Assembly: GCA_023382535.1 (NCBI GenBank)
Contig: JAHDWA010000148.1
Location: 1-11,924, forward strand
DNA length: 11,924 nucleotides
Source: Anaerolineae bacterium
GTDB taxonomy: Bacteria > Chloroflexota > Anaerolineae > 4572-78 > J111
Reading direction: 5' to 3'
How positions within the stretch are numbered: the first letter of the stretch is position 1; each line of letters begins with the position of its first letter. This document shows, in pieces, positions 1-8,513 of the stretch. The notes under the pieces are model-generated. The model was not told the DNA's origin and did not search any database. It worked only from the letters and a program-made list of their open reading frames with translations. A program made the position numbers and the translations under genes.

Positions 1-4
1 AATA

Positions 5-658
5 TTAGTCAAGCTGCTGCTCCATCTTCCACTCAATCACCCCTTTAAGAGCGCCGGTGGGACAAACCCCGACACAATTACCACAGAAAACGCAGGTCGT
101 ATCAGGCATATCTTCATTAAAGAAGGTGGCTACATGGCTGTTGATGCCACGCTGGCCCCAGGTTAGGGCGTAAGTATGCTGCACATCGTCGGCACAAACC
201 TGGATACAGCGCCAGCACATCACGCACTGGCTGTAATCCCGAATATAAAAAGGGTTATCTTCAAAAACGTCAAACTGGGCCTGGCGCGACACACCCCCGG
301 CAAAACGGGCGGGATCGGCCCCATACGTTTGCAGGTGCGCCAGGATTTCCGGCGCATCATGCAGATCAACCGTCGAGGCCAGCAGTTCCAGAATCACTTT
401 ACGTCCGATCTGCACCCGTTCGCTGTTGGTATGGACCACCATCCCCTCGGCCACCTGGACCACGCAGGCCGGCTGCAAAACCCGCTGCTTCTCCACCTCG
501 ACCATACAGAGCCGGCAGACGGCTGGCGGAGTCAGTGCCGGGTGGTAGCAGATGGTCGGAATGTCAATCCCGACACGGGCCGCTGCGTTCAGAATGGTCG
601 TCCCTTTGGGTACAACGACGGGCTGGTCATTGATGGTTAAAGTAACGGTATCGCTCAA
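5..658 (-). CDS. Ferredoxin-like Fe-S subunit (NuoG N-terminus/HoxU type) of the formate dehydrogenase operon
   Basis: This 217-residue protein should carry electrons between redox partners in the cytoplasm. An N-terminal ubiquitin-fold [2Fe-2S] domain has Cys37, Cys48, Cys51 and Cys65. Two C-terminal [4Fe-4S] motifs follow, at Cys145/148/151/155 and Cys189/192/195/199 (CxxCxxCxxxCP). The region between them lacks the HxxxCxxCxxxxxC cluster that FdhA in the same operon has, so it resembles a trimmed paralogue of the FdhA N-terminus. The start is TTG (656-658), chosen because AGGGGGA lies six bases upstream and the domain begins at once. The stop is TAA at the window edge. It follows fdhA by 23 bases and is probably co-transcribed. 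HoxU-like and HydA-N-like subunits have this layout. Its partner is inferred from position only; it could instead serve a gene just outside the window. Confidence 0.85.
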   Translation of the reverse strand: MSDTVTLTINDQPVVVPKGTTILNAAARVGIDIPTICYHPALTPPAVCRLCMVEVEKQRVLQPACVVQVAEGMVVHTNSERVQIGRKVILELLASTVDLHDAPEILAHLQTYGADPARFAGGVSRQAQFDVFEDNPFYIRDYSQCVMCWRCIQVCADDVQHTYALTWGQRGINSHVATFFNEDMPDTTCVFCGNCVGVCPTGALKGVIEWKMEQQLD

Positions 659-681
659 TAGTATTCCCCCTAATACTTATT

Positions 682-3552
682 TCAATCCTGCACCGCGGCT
701 ACTCGAACAGCGCAAACTTTATACTCCGGAATCTTGGCCTGCGGGTCGAGGGCCGGATTGGTCAGAAAGTTAGCCGCAGACTCGGGAAAGTGGAACGTAG
801 CGAAAATCAATCCCGGCTCGACCCGGTCCGTGACCTGCGCTTTGGCCGTAATCTCCCCCCGGCGCGAGGCGACTTGCAGCAACTGCCCATCACCGATGCG
901 GGCTTTACCGGCATCCTTGGGATTGATTTCGACCAGCGCTTCGGGATAAACCGCCTCCAGCCCGCGGGCGCGGCGGGTCATTTCACCACCGTGCCAGTGA
1001 TAGATAACCCGGCCGGTCGTCAGCATTAACGGATATTCGTCGTCAGGCAGCTCGGCCGGGGGTACATGGTCCGCTCCCACAAAAAAGCCCAGGCCCCGGG
1101 TGAACCGGTCAACATGCAGAATGGGCGTTCCCGGATGTTCTTCATTGGGAACAGGCCATTGAAGCTGGTCGCCCGCTTCCAGGCGCCGGTAGGTAACGCC
1201 GGCATAGCTGGGCGTAAGCTGGTTGATCTCAACCATGATGTCGGCGGCTGTGGTGTAGTTCCAACCGGCATGCGGTGCGTCTGGGTGGGGCGACACTGCC
1301 CCCAGGAGCATCATTCGCTTGGCCAGTTCGGCCACTATCCAGGAATCCGGCCTGGCCTCTCCGGGCGATGCCACGGCCCGGCGCACCCGTTGGACGCGGC
1401 GCTCGGTATTGGTAAAGGTCCCTTCTTTTTCGGCAAAGCTGGCCGCCGGGAAGATCACATCGGCAAAATTGCCGGTTTCGGTAAAGAAGATCTCCTGGGC
1501 CACCACAAACTCTGTTTGCTGGAGCGAGTAGCGCACGTGGTTCAGGTCCGGATCGCTGGTCATCGGGTTTTCGCCGATAATATACAGGTACTTTACTTTG
1601 CCGGCTTCGGCGGCCTTCAACATTTCGGTGACGGTCAGCCCAATCTGGTTTGAAAGCGCAACGCCCCAGGCCTGCTCAAATTTTTGCTGGGCCGCCGGGT
1701 CGGTGACGCGCTGGTAACCGGAGTAGACGTTGGGCAGGCCGCCCATGTCGCAGGCCCCCTGGACGTTGTTCTGGCCGCGCAGCGGGTTGACCCCACCCCC
1801 CGGCACACCGATATTCCCCAGCAGCATTTGCAGGTTGGCGCAGGCCATCACGTTCGGCACCCCGACAATGTGCTGGGTAATGCCCATGGCGTAGAGCAGC
1901 GCTCCGGGCCTATTCTCGGCCATCAGCCGGGCCGCCTGTTCGATATCCTCAGCCGGAACGCCGGTAATCGCACTTGTTACCTCAGGCGTATACTTTTCAA
2001 TGACCGCCTTGAACTCGGCAAAGCCTTCCGTCCGCCCGGCGATAAAGACGTCATCCTGCCAGCCTTCGCGCAGAATAATATGCATCAAGCCGTTAAGTAA
2101 AGCAAGATCGGTCCCCGGTTTGTGACGCAGGTACAGGTCGGCATAATCGGCCATGTCAATCCGGCGCGGATCGGCTACAATGAGTTTGGCTCCCCGCTGC
2201 CGCTTGGCCCGTCGAATTTTCGTCCCAATCACCGGGTGCTGCTCGCTGGTGTTGCTGCCAATGATAAAGATACAGCGGCTCTGTTCGGCGATATCGCGGA
2301 TGGAGTTGGTCATCGCCCCACTGCCAAAGCTTGTCGCCAGACCGGCAACGGTCGCGCTGTGTCAGAGACGGGCGCAGTGGTCAATAGAATTTGTTCCCAA
2401 CACCTGCCGGGTAAATTTGCTAAAGAGGTAGTTTTCCTCATTGGTACACTTGGCTGAGGCCAGTACCGCAAAAGCATCGCTGCCGTGTTCCTGTTTAACT
2501 GCCGCAAACCTGCCGGCGACCAAATCGAGAGCCGTATCCCAATCGGTTTCAATAAAGGTGTCGGGATTTTCGATTTTCGATTTCGCTTGTCCGCCCTTGG
2601 CCGGATTTTCGATTTCGGATTGAGTGCGTTTTTCGGCAACAGCGGCGACCTGCCACGCGCCATTTTCGACCTGCTCGGCCACGTTTGTCAGCCACTTGGC
2701 TCGAACCAGGGGCCGGGTCAGCCGATCGGGATGGTGAACATAGTCGTAGCCATAGCGCCCTTTGACACATAAAGACATGCCATTGACCGGGGCATCGGGG
2801 GCGCTGGTGACCCGCACGACACGGCCACTGCGCACGTTCAGGTCAAAGTTGCAGCCCACACCACAGTAGGAGCAGGTGGTCCGGACTTTAGTCACCTGGC
2901 TGGCCCGCCCCAGCCCCAAGCTCATCTTATCGTACAACGCGCCGACCGGACAGTAGGCCACGCACTGGCCGCAGCTTTCGCAGCGAGCGTCGAGCAATAA
3001 TTGGTCGGCCCCGGCCACCAGCTTGCTTTTGAAGCCGCGGTGGGCAAAACTCCAGACATCCCGGTTTTGAATTTCACCGCAAGCGCGAATACAGCGGCTG
3101 CACAAAATACACTTATTTCGGTCAATGAAGACAAAAGGGTTCGGGTCCGGGTCAACCGGATAAGTATGGTGCGTTCCGTTATGTTCCGGCCAGGTCACGT
3201 TATACTCATAAACCAAATCCTGCAACTCGCAGTTGCCGTTTACCTCGCAGCGCATGCACTCGTTGGGGTGATCGGTCAACAGCATCTCCAGCACAAATTG
3301 CCGGGTTTCACGAGCCTCTTCACTCTCGCTGTCAACCACCATACCCTCAAAGACAGGAGTGGTACAGGCCGTTTGCAGCCCTCGCGCTTTCTCTACAGAG
3401 ACAACACACATGCGGCACGCACCCACGTTGGTCAGGTCGGGATGATGGCACAGGGTCGGAATATGAATCCCGGTAGCCCGCGCCGCTTCTAAAATGGTGC
3501 TTCCCTCGGTCGTCACAACTCGCTGGTTATTGATAGTCAAAGTAATAGTCAT
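682..3552 (-). CDS. fdhA: Formate dehydrogenase catalytic subunit FdhA, selenoprotein (UGA at 2362-2364 read as Sec397)
   Basis: Catalyses reversible formate/CO2 conversion at a Mo- or W-bis-pterin centre in the cytoplasm; which metal is used cannot be told. Read through one TGA it is 956 residues, normal for the NuoG-like FdhA family. Order of domains: [2Fe-2S] (Cys35/46/49/63); His-Cys [4Fe-4S] (His95, Cys99/102/108); two-cluster ferredoxin (Cys148/151/154/158 and Cys191/194/197/201); the molybdopterin-enzyme [4Fe-4S] (Cys227/230/234/262, Lys264); the pterin domain with Sec397-His398 and an RGQNNVQGACDMG motif (Arg592); and a C-terminal dinucleotide-binding domain. Both halves are in the same frame, and the 17 codons between the TGA and the second-half Met (HSATVAGL and onward) are conserved family sequence, so this is neither two genes nor a frameshift. 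The start ATG has AGGGGAG upstream overlapping the stop of the preceding gene. Residues about 287-333 form an insertion holding a heptamer repeat. Confidence 0.93.
2325..2364 (-). promoter_or_regulatory. Selenocysteine UGA codon with bacterial SECIS hairpin
   Basis: The UGA is 2362-2364 on the minus strand. Thirteen bases into the following message, GUUGCC-GGUCU-GGCGAC can form a six-pair stem (one G-U pair) with a five-base GGUCU loop, at 2333-2349. In E. coli fdhF, as I recall its sequence, the loop GGUCU also begins 19 bases after the UGA, so both spacing and loop match. AGC just after the UGA could pair with GCU at 2328-2330 as a lower stem. SelB would bind the loop and deliver Sec-tRNA. 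The extent of the lower stem is uncertain because no folding was run. Confidence 0.8.
2563..2620 (-). repeat. Heptamer-type repeat (GAAAATC/GAAATCG units) inside fdhA
   Basis: Two clusters of the A-rich units lie 17 bases apart and share the 14-base string CGAAATCGAAAATC on the coding strand, except that the first copy begins CCGAAATCG. The cluster nearer the Sec codon (2563-2585) holds an extra GAAAATC unit. They stay in frame and encode SEIENP and KSKIENP, at residues about 312-330. This resembles the short tandemly repeated heptamers spread through cyanobacterial and some Chloroflexota genomes, which usually sit between genes. Here they lie in a linker between the pterin-domain [4Fe-4S] module and the pterin core. 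Confidence 0.75.
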
Positions 3553-3564
3553 AGCATTACTCCC

Positions 3565-6500
3565 CTAGGGCATTGGCTCGCCGATACGCTGTAGCCATTC
3601 CAGATCGCACCGCAAACAGCGCTTACACTCTTCCTGGATGGTTCGGGCATCAAAGCCCATTTCCACTTCGGTAAAGTTTTGGCGGGCCAGACGTTCCTGG
3701 GGCAATAACATTTTGGCCTTGGGACGGCGGGCGTCAGCATATTGGGCCAGATCGAAAAGCTGAGGAATATCGTGTCGCTTGGGCTGATAATGGACCCCGC
3801 CCAGTTGGCCGGTGGTCAGCCAGTGATCTACGATAAGTGCAACCCGGTTGCCATGCGCTACAGACTGGACCACTGTAGCCGGACCGCTGACCGCATCCCC
3901 GGCCGCAAATACACCAGGGACAGTGTCAAGCTCGAACGCTTTTCCCACCTCGAAAGTAGCTTTGTGGTGTACACCCAGGCTTTCGTCGTCCACCCAGGTG
4001 ATCTGACCAATGGCCGGCACCAGTACCTCGCACGGCATATCGAACTCTGAGCCAGGGATGGGCACCGGGCGCCGGCGACCACTGGTGTCAAAATCACCCA
4101 GGGCCTGGCGCTGTAACCGCACCCCGGTCACTACTTCATCGCCCAGAATGGTGACAGGCGTCACCAGGAAGTGGAATTGGATACCCTCTTCCCTGGCGCC
4201 CTCAATCTCTTCTCTGAGCGCCGGCATTTCATGCTCAGTGCGGCGGTAGACCACATGCACCTCTTTGGCCCCCAGGCGTAAGGCCGAGCGGGCGGCATCC
4301 ATTGCGGTGTCGCCGGCGCCCACTATCACCACCCGTTTACCGGACAAATTCGGCAGCCGGCCCAGGGCAATATCACGCAGCAACTGGACGCCATGGTAGA
4401 CCCCCTGTTTTTTCTCACCGTGAACCCCCAGGTTCCGGCTTCTATGCGCGCCCAAAGCCAACACGATGGCCTTATAGCCGTCTGCCTGGAGGCTCTTGAT
4501 GGTAAAATCGGTGCCCAGCTCCACGTTACAGCGGATCTCTACGCCAGCCCGCCGGATGTGATCAATCTCGGCAAAGAGAGGCTCACGCGGCAAGCGATAG
4601 GCCGGGATGCCATAGGTCATCATCCCGCCGGGCTGCGGCATCCGTTCCAAGACAGTGACTACATAGCCGCGTTGGGCCAGGCGCAGCGCGGCCGTCAAGC
4701 CGCAGGGTCCGGCGCCGACGATTGCAACTTTGATGCTCTTGGGCGGCGCTAAACGGGGAGGCGTCCACGGCTCGATGTAGTACTGATCGGCCATAAACCG
4801 CTTGACCTGCCGGATAGCAATAGGATCGTCAACCTGGCCGCGCCGGCAGACGCCTTCACAAAAAGCCGGACAGACCCGGCCGCAAATCATGGCAAAGGGA
4901 TTAGCTTCGCGATGGACGGCCAGCGCTTCCGCATACCGTCCCTGGGCAACCAGAGCCAGATAAGCCGGAACATCCACTCCAGCTGGGCAGGCGCTGACAC
5001 AGGGAGCGCGCACCAACTTCTGGCAACTAGCCGCCGGGCAGCGGCCTTCGGTAATGTGCGCCCAAAATTCCTCTTCAAAATGGCGCAGCACCGATAGAAC
5101 CGGCGAAGGAGTTAATTGACCCAACGCGCACAAAGAGCCGCGCTGCATCCCTTTGGCCAGGTAGCGAATGCGGTCAATATCGGCGGGTTCTCCTTTACCG
5201 GCCGTGATACGCTCCAGAATCTCCAGCATCCTGACACTGCCGATGCGGCATGGCGGACACTTACCGCAACTCTCATCACAGGCAAACTGCAAAAAGTATT
5301 TAGTGAACTCAACCATGCAGGTCGTCTCGTCGGCGACAATCATGCCGCCTGAACCCATCACCGCCCCGGCAGCCCGCAGCGAATCAAAATCTACCGGGGT
5401 ATCCAGGTACTCCTCCGGCAAACAACCACCTAAAGGTCCACCGGTTTGGACTGCCTTGAATTTGCGCCCGTTAGGGATGCCGCCGCCAATATCGAAAATG
5501 ATGTCGCGCAGTGTGATCCCCATCGGCACTTCGATCAAACCGGTCCGATTGACCATCCCGGTCAAAGCAAAGACAGCGGTTCCAGGACTGCCTTCCGTTC
5601 CAAGCTTTTTGAACCATTCGGCTCCCAGCCGCATGATACGGGGAATAAACGCGTAGCTCTTGACATTATTCACATTGCTGGGCTGTCCCCATAAGCCCGC
5701 TACCGCCGGATAGGGCGGCCGCGGCCAGGGCTGGCCTCGCTCACCCTCGATGGAAGCCATTAAAGCTGTTTCTTCGCCACACACAAATGCCCCGGCTCCC
5801 TCTTTGATGAGGATATCAAAGCTAAACTCAGACCCTAAGATATTCTGTCCTAACAGGCCCAAAGCTCTGGCCTGGGCGAGGGCGATTTCCAGCCGCTTGA
5901 TGGCCAGGGGGTATTCCGCCCGGCAGTAGATGTAACCCATCTCAGCGCCAATCGCATAGCCGGCAATAAGCATGCCTTCGATCACGGAGTGAGGATCGCC
6001 TTCCAGCATTGAACGGTCCATAAAGGCGCCAGGGTCGCCCTCGTCGGCGTTACAAATGACGTATTTGGGCCATTTTTGCGTTTTACGGGCTAAACCCCAC
6101 TTTACGCCGGTGGAAAATCCGCCGCCGCCGCGTCCTCGCACCCCAGATTTGGTCACTTCGTCAATGACCTGATCGGGAGTCAGGGCTGTTAAAACTGTGT
6201 ACAGGGCCTGATAGCCGGCCCTGGCCCGGTAATGATCCATATTCTCCGGGTCAATGATGCCGCAATTCTCCAGCAACACCCGCTGTTGTTTGCCATAAAA
6301 ACCTATCTCGTGCCACTTCTCAATGACAGTTTCGTCGGCTGGATCATGATACAAGATTTTCTCAACCGGCTGACCACCGATGAGATGTTCTTTGACAATC
6401 TCTTTGACGTGCTGGGGGCTAACCTGATTATAAAAGGTTTCGTCGGGGTAGATGACCATAATGGGGCCTTGGGCGCAAAAACCGAAACAGCCGGTGCGGC

Positions 6501-6693
6501 GCACTTCCACCTGCTCGCCCAGACCGTGTTGGTCCAACGTCTCCTGCAAGGCCTGGCGCACCTCGGCGCTGGCCGAGGAACTGCAGCCGGTGCCCATACA
6601 GATTGCCACCCACCGATGTTGGGGATTGGTAACCGCCTTCAACGCCTCTGGCGGGATGGTCAGCAACTTTTCTGGTACGTTCACGGCAATCAT
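3565..6693 (-). CDS. NuoF-GltD/NfnB-like fusion: NAD(P)H-linked flavoprotein subunit of formate dehydrogenase
   Basis: This 1042-residue protein should exchange electrons between FdhA and pyridine nucleotides. Residues 25-110 are a thioredoxin-like [2Fe-2S] domain (Cys32/37/69/73). Residues 150-540 are NuoF, with the NADH/FMN loop GRGGGGFSTG (187-196), CGEETALMASIEG (305-317) and the N3-type [4Fe-4S] (Cys476/479/482/522). Residues 550-640 form a GltD-type double [4Fe-4S] domain (Cys557/565/569, Cys604/608/612/616). Residues 655-965 form a FAD/NAD(P) oxidoreductase with VGAGPCGL (659-666), VGAGDTAMDAA (791-801) and the NADPH-type YRRTEHEMPA motif. A CKRCLRC tail ends it. The first ATG touches its GAGAGG Shine-Dalgarno sequence, so the in-frame GTG at 6682-6684, nine bases from it, may be the true start. 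It lies four bases after the nuoE-like gene. Moorella-type NADP-dependent FDH beta subunits may be relatives. Domain assignment is firm; the electron route is inferred. Confidence 0.9.
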   Translation of the reverse strand: MIAVNVPEKLLTIPPEALKAVTNPQHRWVAICMGTGCSSSASAEVRQALQETLDQHGLGEQVEVRRTGCFGFCAQGPIMVIYPDETFYNQVSPQHVKEIVKEHLIGGQPVEKILYHDPADETVIEKWHEIGFYGKQQRVLLENCGIIDPENMDHYRARAGYQALYTVLTALTPDQVIDEVTKSGVRGRGGGGFSTGVKWGLARKTQKWPKYVICNADEGDPGAFMDRSMLEGDPHSVIEGMLIAGYAIGAEMGYIYCRAEYPLAIKRLEIALAQARALGLLGQNILGSEFSFDILIKEGAGAFVCGEETALMASIEGERGQPWPRPPYPAVAGLWGQPSNVNNVKSYAFIPRIMRLGAEWFKKLGTEGSPGTAVFALTGMVNRTGLIEVPMGITLRDIIFDIGGGIPNGRKFKAVQTGGPLGGCLPEEYLDTPVDFDSLRAAGAVMGSGGMIVADETTCMVEFTKYFLQFACDESCGKCPPCRIGSVRMLEILERITAGKGEPADIDRIRYLAKGMQRGSLCALGQLTPSPVLSVLRHFEEEFWAHITEGRCPAASCQKLVRAPCVSACPAGVDVPAYLALVAQGRYAEALAVHREANPFAMICGRVCPAFCEGVCRRGQVDDPIAIRQVKRFMADQYYIEPWTPPRLAPPKSIKVAIVGAGPCGLTAALRLAQRGYVVTVLERMPQPGGMMTYGIPAYRLPREPLFAEIDHIRRAGVEIRCNVELGTDFTIKSLQADGYKAIVLALGAHRSRNLGVHGEKKQGVYHGVQLLRDIALGRLPNLSGKRVVIVGAGDTAMDAARSALRLGAKEVHVVYRRTEHEMPALREEIEGAREEGIQFHFLVTPVTILGDEVVTGVRLQRQALGDFDTSGRRRPVPIPGSEFDMPCEVLVPAIGQITWVDDESLGVHHKATFEVGKAFELDTVPGVFAAGDAVSGPATVVQSVAHGNRVALIVDHWLTTGQLGGVHYQPKRHDIPQLFDLAQYADARRPKAKMLLPQERLARQNFTEVEMGFDARTIQEECKRCLRCDLEWLQRIGEPMP

Positions 6694-6697
6694 CCTC

Positions 6698-7201
6698 TCA
6701 GGCCGTTTCGGCCTCTGCGGCTGCGGTAATTTGTTTTTTTACTTGACGCACCAGCACTTCGGCCCGCATCCGGCCCATGACGTGATCATCCAGTACGGCT
6801 ACCGGGGCCAGGGCGCAAGAGCCTAAACAATAAATAACCTCCACGGTTAGCTGACTATCACCGCTCGTTTCTCCCGGCTGAATCTCAAATTCACTCTCGA
6901 CGGCGGTCAGCAGCCCCGGCGTGCCTTTGACGTGACAGGCAGTGCCATCGCACAGCTTCAGCACGTGCCGGCCTCTTCTTTCCAGGTAGAATTGGGCATA
7001 GAAGGTGGCAACCCCGTAGACTTTCCCGATTGAAACGCCGAGCCTGTGGGCAATCAGTTTTAATACTTCTGCCGGTAAATAGCCATAGAGAGCCTGTGCT
7101 TTTTGCAAAATCGGGATCAGGCTACCCTTTTGTCCCTGATACTTCTTGAAAACTTCGTCCATCAACGAGAAGTCAAATGCGCCGTTGTCACTTGTGCTCA
7201 T
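6698..7201 (-). CDS. nuoE: NuoE-type [2Fe-2S] subunit of NAD-linked formate dehydrogenase
   Basis: A 167-residue protein of the complex I 24 kDa (NuoE/HndA/FdsG) family. A helical N-terminal part (residues 15-75, with the family signature VYGVATFYAQF) precedes a thioredoxin-like domain binding one [2Fe-2S] through Cys84, Cys89, Cys125 and Cys129. In relatives this subunit docks on NuoF near the FMN. It is first in the FDH operon and four bases ahead of the NuoF fusion, so the pair should form one diaphorase unit. The start ATG has AGGAG eight bases upstream. There is no sign of a complex I operon here (no membrane subunits), so the nuoE symbol describes the family, not a role in respiratory complex I. 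Confidence 0.9.
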   Translation of the reverse strand: MSTSDNGAFDFSLMDEVFKKYQGQKGSLIPILQKAQALYGYLPAEVLKLIAHRLGVSIGKVYGVATFYAQFYLERRGRHVLKLCDGTACHVKGTPGLLTAVESEFEIQPGETSGDSQLTVEVIYCLGSCALAPVAVLDDHVMGRMRAEVLVRQVKKQITAAAEAETA

Positions 7202-7245
7202 TCCCGTTACTCCTGTGAACTGATACTTGATTTTACTATAGTAGA

Positions 7246-7273
7246 ATTATCGTCCGAAGTTGATAAGTGTCAT
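7246..7273 (-). promoter_or_regulatory. Predicted sigma-70-type promoter of the formate dehydrogenase operon
   Basis: On the minus strand, ATGACA (7268-7273, 5 of 6 to TTGACA) and GATAAT (7246-7251, 5 of 6 to TATAAT) are 16 bases apart. Transcription would begin near 7239, giving a leader of about 38 bases before the nuoE-like start. It sits in the 112-base gap after the exporter gene. A second -10-like TATAGT at 7235-7240 has a poor -35. No clear operator was seen. Confidence 0.5.
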
Positions 7274-7313
7274 CCGTCCTGAATGAGAGGAACAAATGTC
7301 ATAAATATTGGCG

Positions 7314-7976
7314 CTAGCCCAGGTTAACCTGCCCTGTAGCTAAAAACTTAATACCCGCAATCATAAATCCCACCCCAAAAAAGGCCAGAGCCGCCCCGCA
7401 AACAAGCATGATCCAGCGATAAACGGAGGGACTGATCAGCGCCCGCCCGCTGCCGGTCAGCCAGGCCAGGCCGGTCAGCCAGCCGATATCGGTCAGCCAG
7501 TGGACCACAAAGAGCAGAGCCACTCCCACCAATCCCCAGGCCATAGACTGGCGAATGTAGAGCGGCGTAATCAGCGCCCACCAGACCCACCAGTAGGGAT
7601 TGCTCAGGCTAAAAAAAATACCGGTCGGCACCAGGCCAAAACGAGCTTCTTTGGCGGCTTCGCCGGCCAGCGTCACTTGACGCCGCCAGGCGGCCACAGC
7701 CAGGCTCCAGCCCATCCAGGCCAGAAAGCCCCCGCCGACCAGGGCAATAACCCCGGCCACCAGCGGTTGGTTCAGCAGCGAATCCCGGCCCAGCCACAAA
7801 ATCAGGGCAATCACGGCCACGTACAGCCCCTCGGCCAGGCCATGCCCCAACGACAGCCACCAGCCCGACCACTTGCCCCGCCGCGAGCCTTCGGCAATCG
7901 CCACCGTCGTCAGCGGGCCGGGCGACAGCGCGCCGGAGAGGCTGATGATAAAGAAGGTTCCTAGAAGTTCGATCAT
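7314..7976 (-). CDS. LysE/RhtB family amino-acid exporter-like membrane protein
   Basis: A 220-residue integral membrane protein with about six hydrophobic segments (roughly 3-24, 41-63, 72-95, 115-140, 147-168, 186-208). The N-terminal SPGPLTTVAIAEGSRRGKWSG stretch (residues 18-38) carries the family's conserved PGP and following basic loop, and FFSLSNPYWWVWW (121-133) matches the second conserved NP segment. The family exports amino acids or similar small metabolites by proton antiport; the substrate here cannot be predicted. Its ATG directly follows the TAA of the Nudix gene with no gap, so the two are translationally coupled. A functional tie to formate metabolism is not apparent. Confidence 0.85.
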   Translation of the reverse strand: MIELLGTFFIISLSGALSPGPLTTVAIAEGSRRGKWSGWWLSLGHGLAEGLYVAVIALILWLGRDSLLNQPLVAGVIALVGGGFLAWMGWSLAVAAWRRQVTLAGEAAKEARFGLVPTGIFFSLSNPYWWVWWALITPLYIRQSMAWGLVGVALLFVVHWLTDIGWLTGLAWLTGSGRALISPSVYRWIMLVCGAALAFFGVGFMIAGIKFLATGQVNLG

Positions 7977-8465
7977 TTAGATTTCCACGTAATCCTGTTC
8001 TTCTTGCCTGAAGACAATGTGGCTCAACCCTGGCCCCATCTGGGCCAGTTTCCACTTCAAAAATTGTGGCCGGACATCAAGCGCCTGGATTGCCGCCAGG
8101 TCAAACCAGCGAAATTCCCAGGCGGGGTCCCTGGTGAACGACTCTTGCCCAATCAGTTCAGTACCCGGTTCCAGAGCCACGGCAAAGTAAAAGCCTATTT
8201 CGTGAAATCGCTCGCCGCCGAGGGTAAAGAAGTTTTCGACGACCCATCGTAGTTGGCTGTTCTGACCGGTTATGCCCAATTCCTCCTGTAATTCCCGGCT
8301 CATCGCTTCGAGGGCCGGCTCCCCCGCTTTGACCCGGCCGCCGGGCAAAAACCAGAAATCTATCTCCGAAGTCGTGGTAAGCAGGTATCTCCCCCGGTCT
8401 TCGACGAGAGCGGCGACGCGATAGTTAAAGGTATAAAGCCCAGCTTTAAAGGAAATATCCGCCAC
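7977..8465 (-). CDS. Nudix hydrolase
   Basis: A 162-residue soluble protein with a complete Nudix box: G43, E49, then REL-x-EE at 57-62 and G64-I65, matching GX5EX7REUXEEXGU. Family members hydrolyse nucleoside diphosphates linked to another group and use the box glutamates to bind Mg2+ or Mn2+. The substrate is not evident. The start codon is GTG (8463-8465), supported by GAGG eight bases upstream. It lies 48 bases after the GNAT gene and abuts the exporter gene, so the three probably form one operon. Confidence 0.88.
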   Translation of the reverse strand: MADISFKAGLYTFNYRVAALVEDRGRYLLTTTSEIDFWFLPGGRVKAGEPALEAMSRELQEELGITGQNSQLRWVVENFFTLGGERFHEIGFYFAVALEPGTELIGQESFTRDPAWEFRWFDLAAIQALDVRPQFLKWKLAQMGPGLSHIVFRQEEQDYVEI

Positions 8466-8513
8466 CAGCTTGACCTCAAGGGATATTTGAGTGGCCGCGG
8501 ATGCACATAGTAG

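Noticed and set aside
1066..1653. A 195-residue plus-strand open frame
   Set aside because: Antisense to the fdhA pterin domain, with no domain features; a shadow of a well-supported gene.
682..2361. fdhA as a pseudogene broken by a nonsense mutation, or as two genes
   Set aside because: The TGA is at the known Sec/Cys position, both sides stay in one frame with conserved family sequence across the junction, and a SECIS-like hairpin follows.
3565..7201. Respiratory complex I genes
   Set aside because: NuoE and NuoF families are present, but no NuoG-to-NuoN membrane or quinone-module genes are, and the catalytic partner in the operon is a formate dehydrogenase.
7268..7303. TGTCAT direct repeats upstream of the FDH operon as an operator
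   Set aside because: Only six bases are shared, and one copy is already the predicted -35 box; too little to call a binding site.
7305..7320. GGC/GCC inverted bases at the end of the exporter gene as a terminator
   Set aside because: A three-pair stem without a following T-run on the minus strand is too weak.
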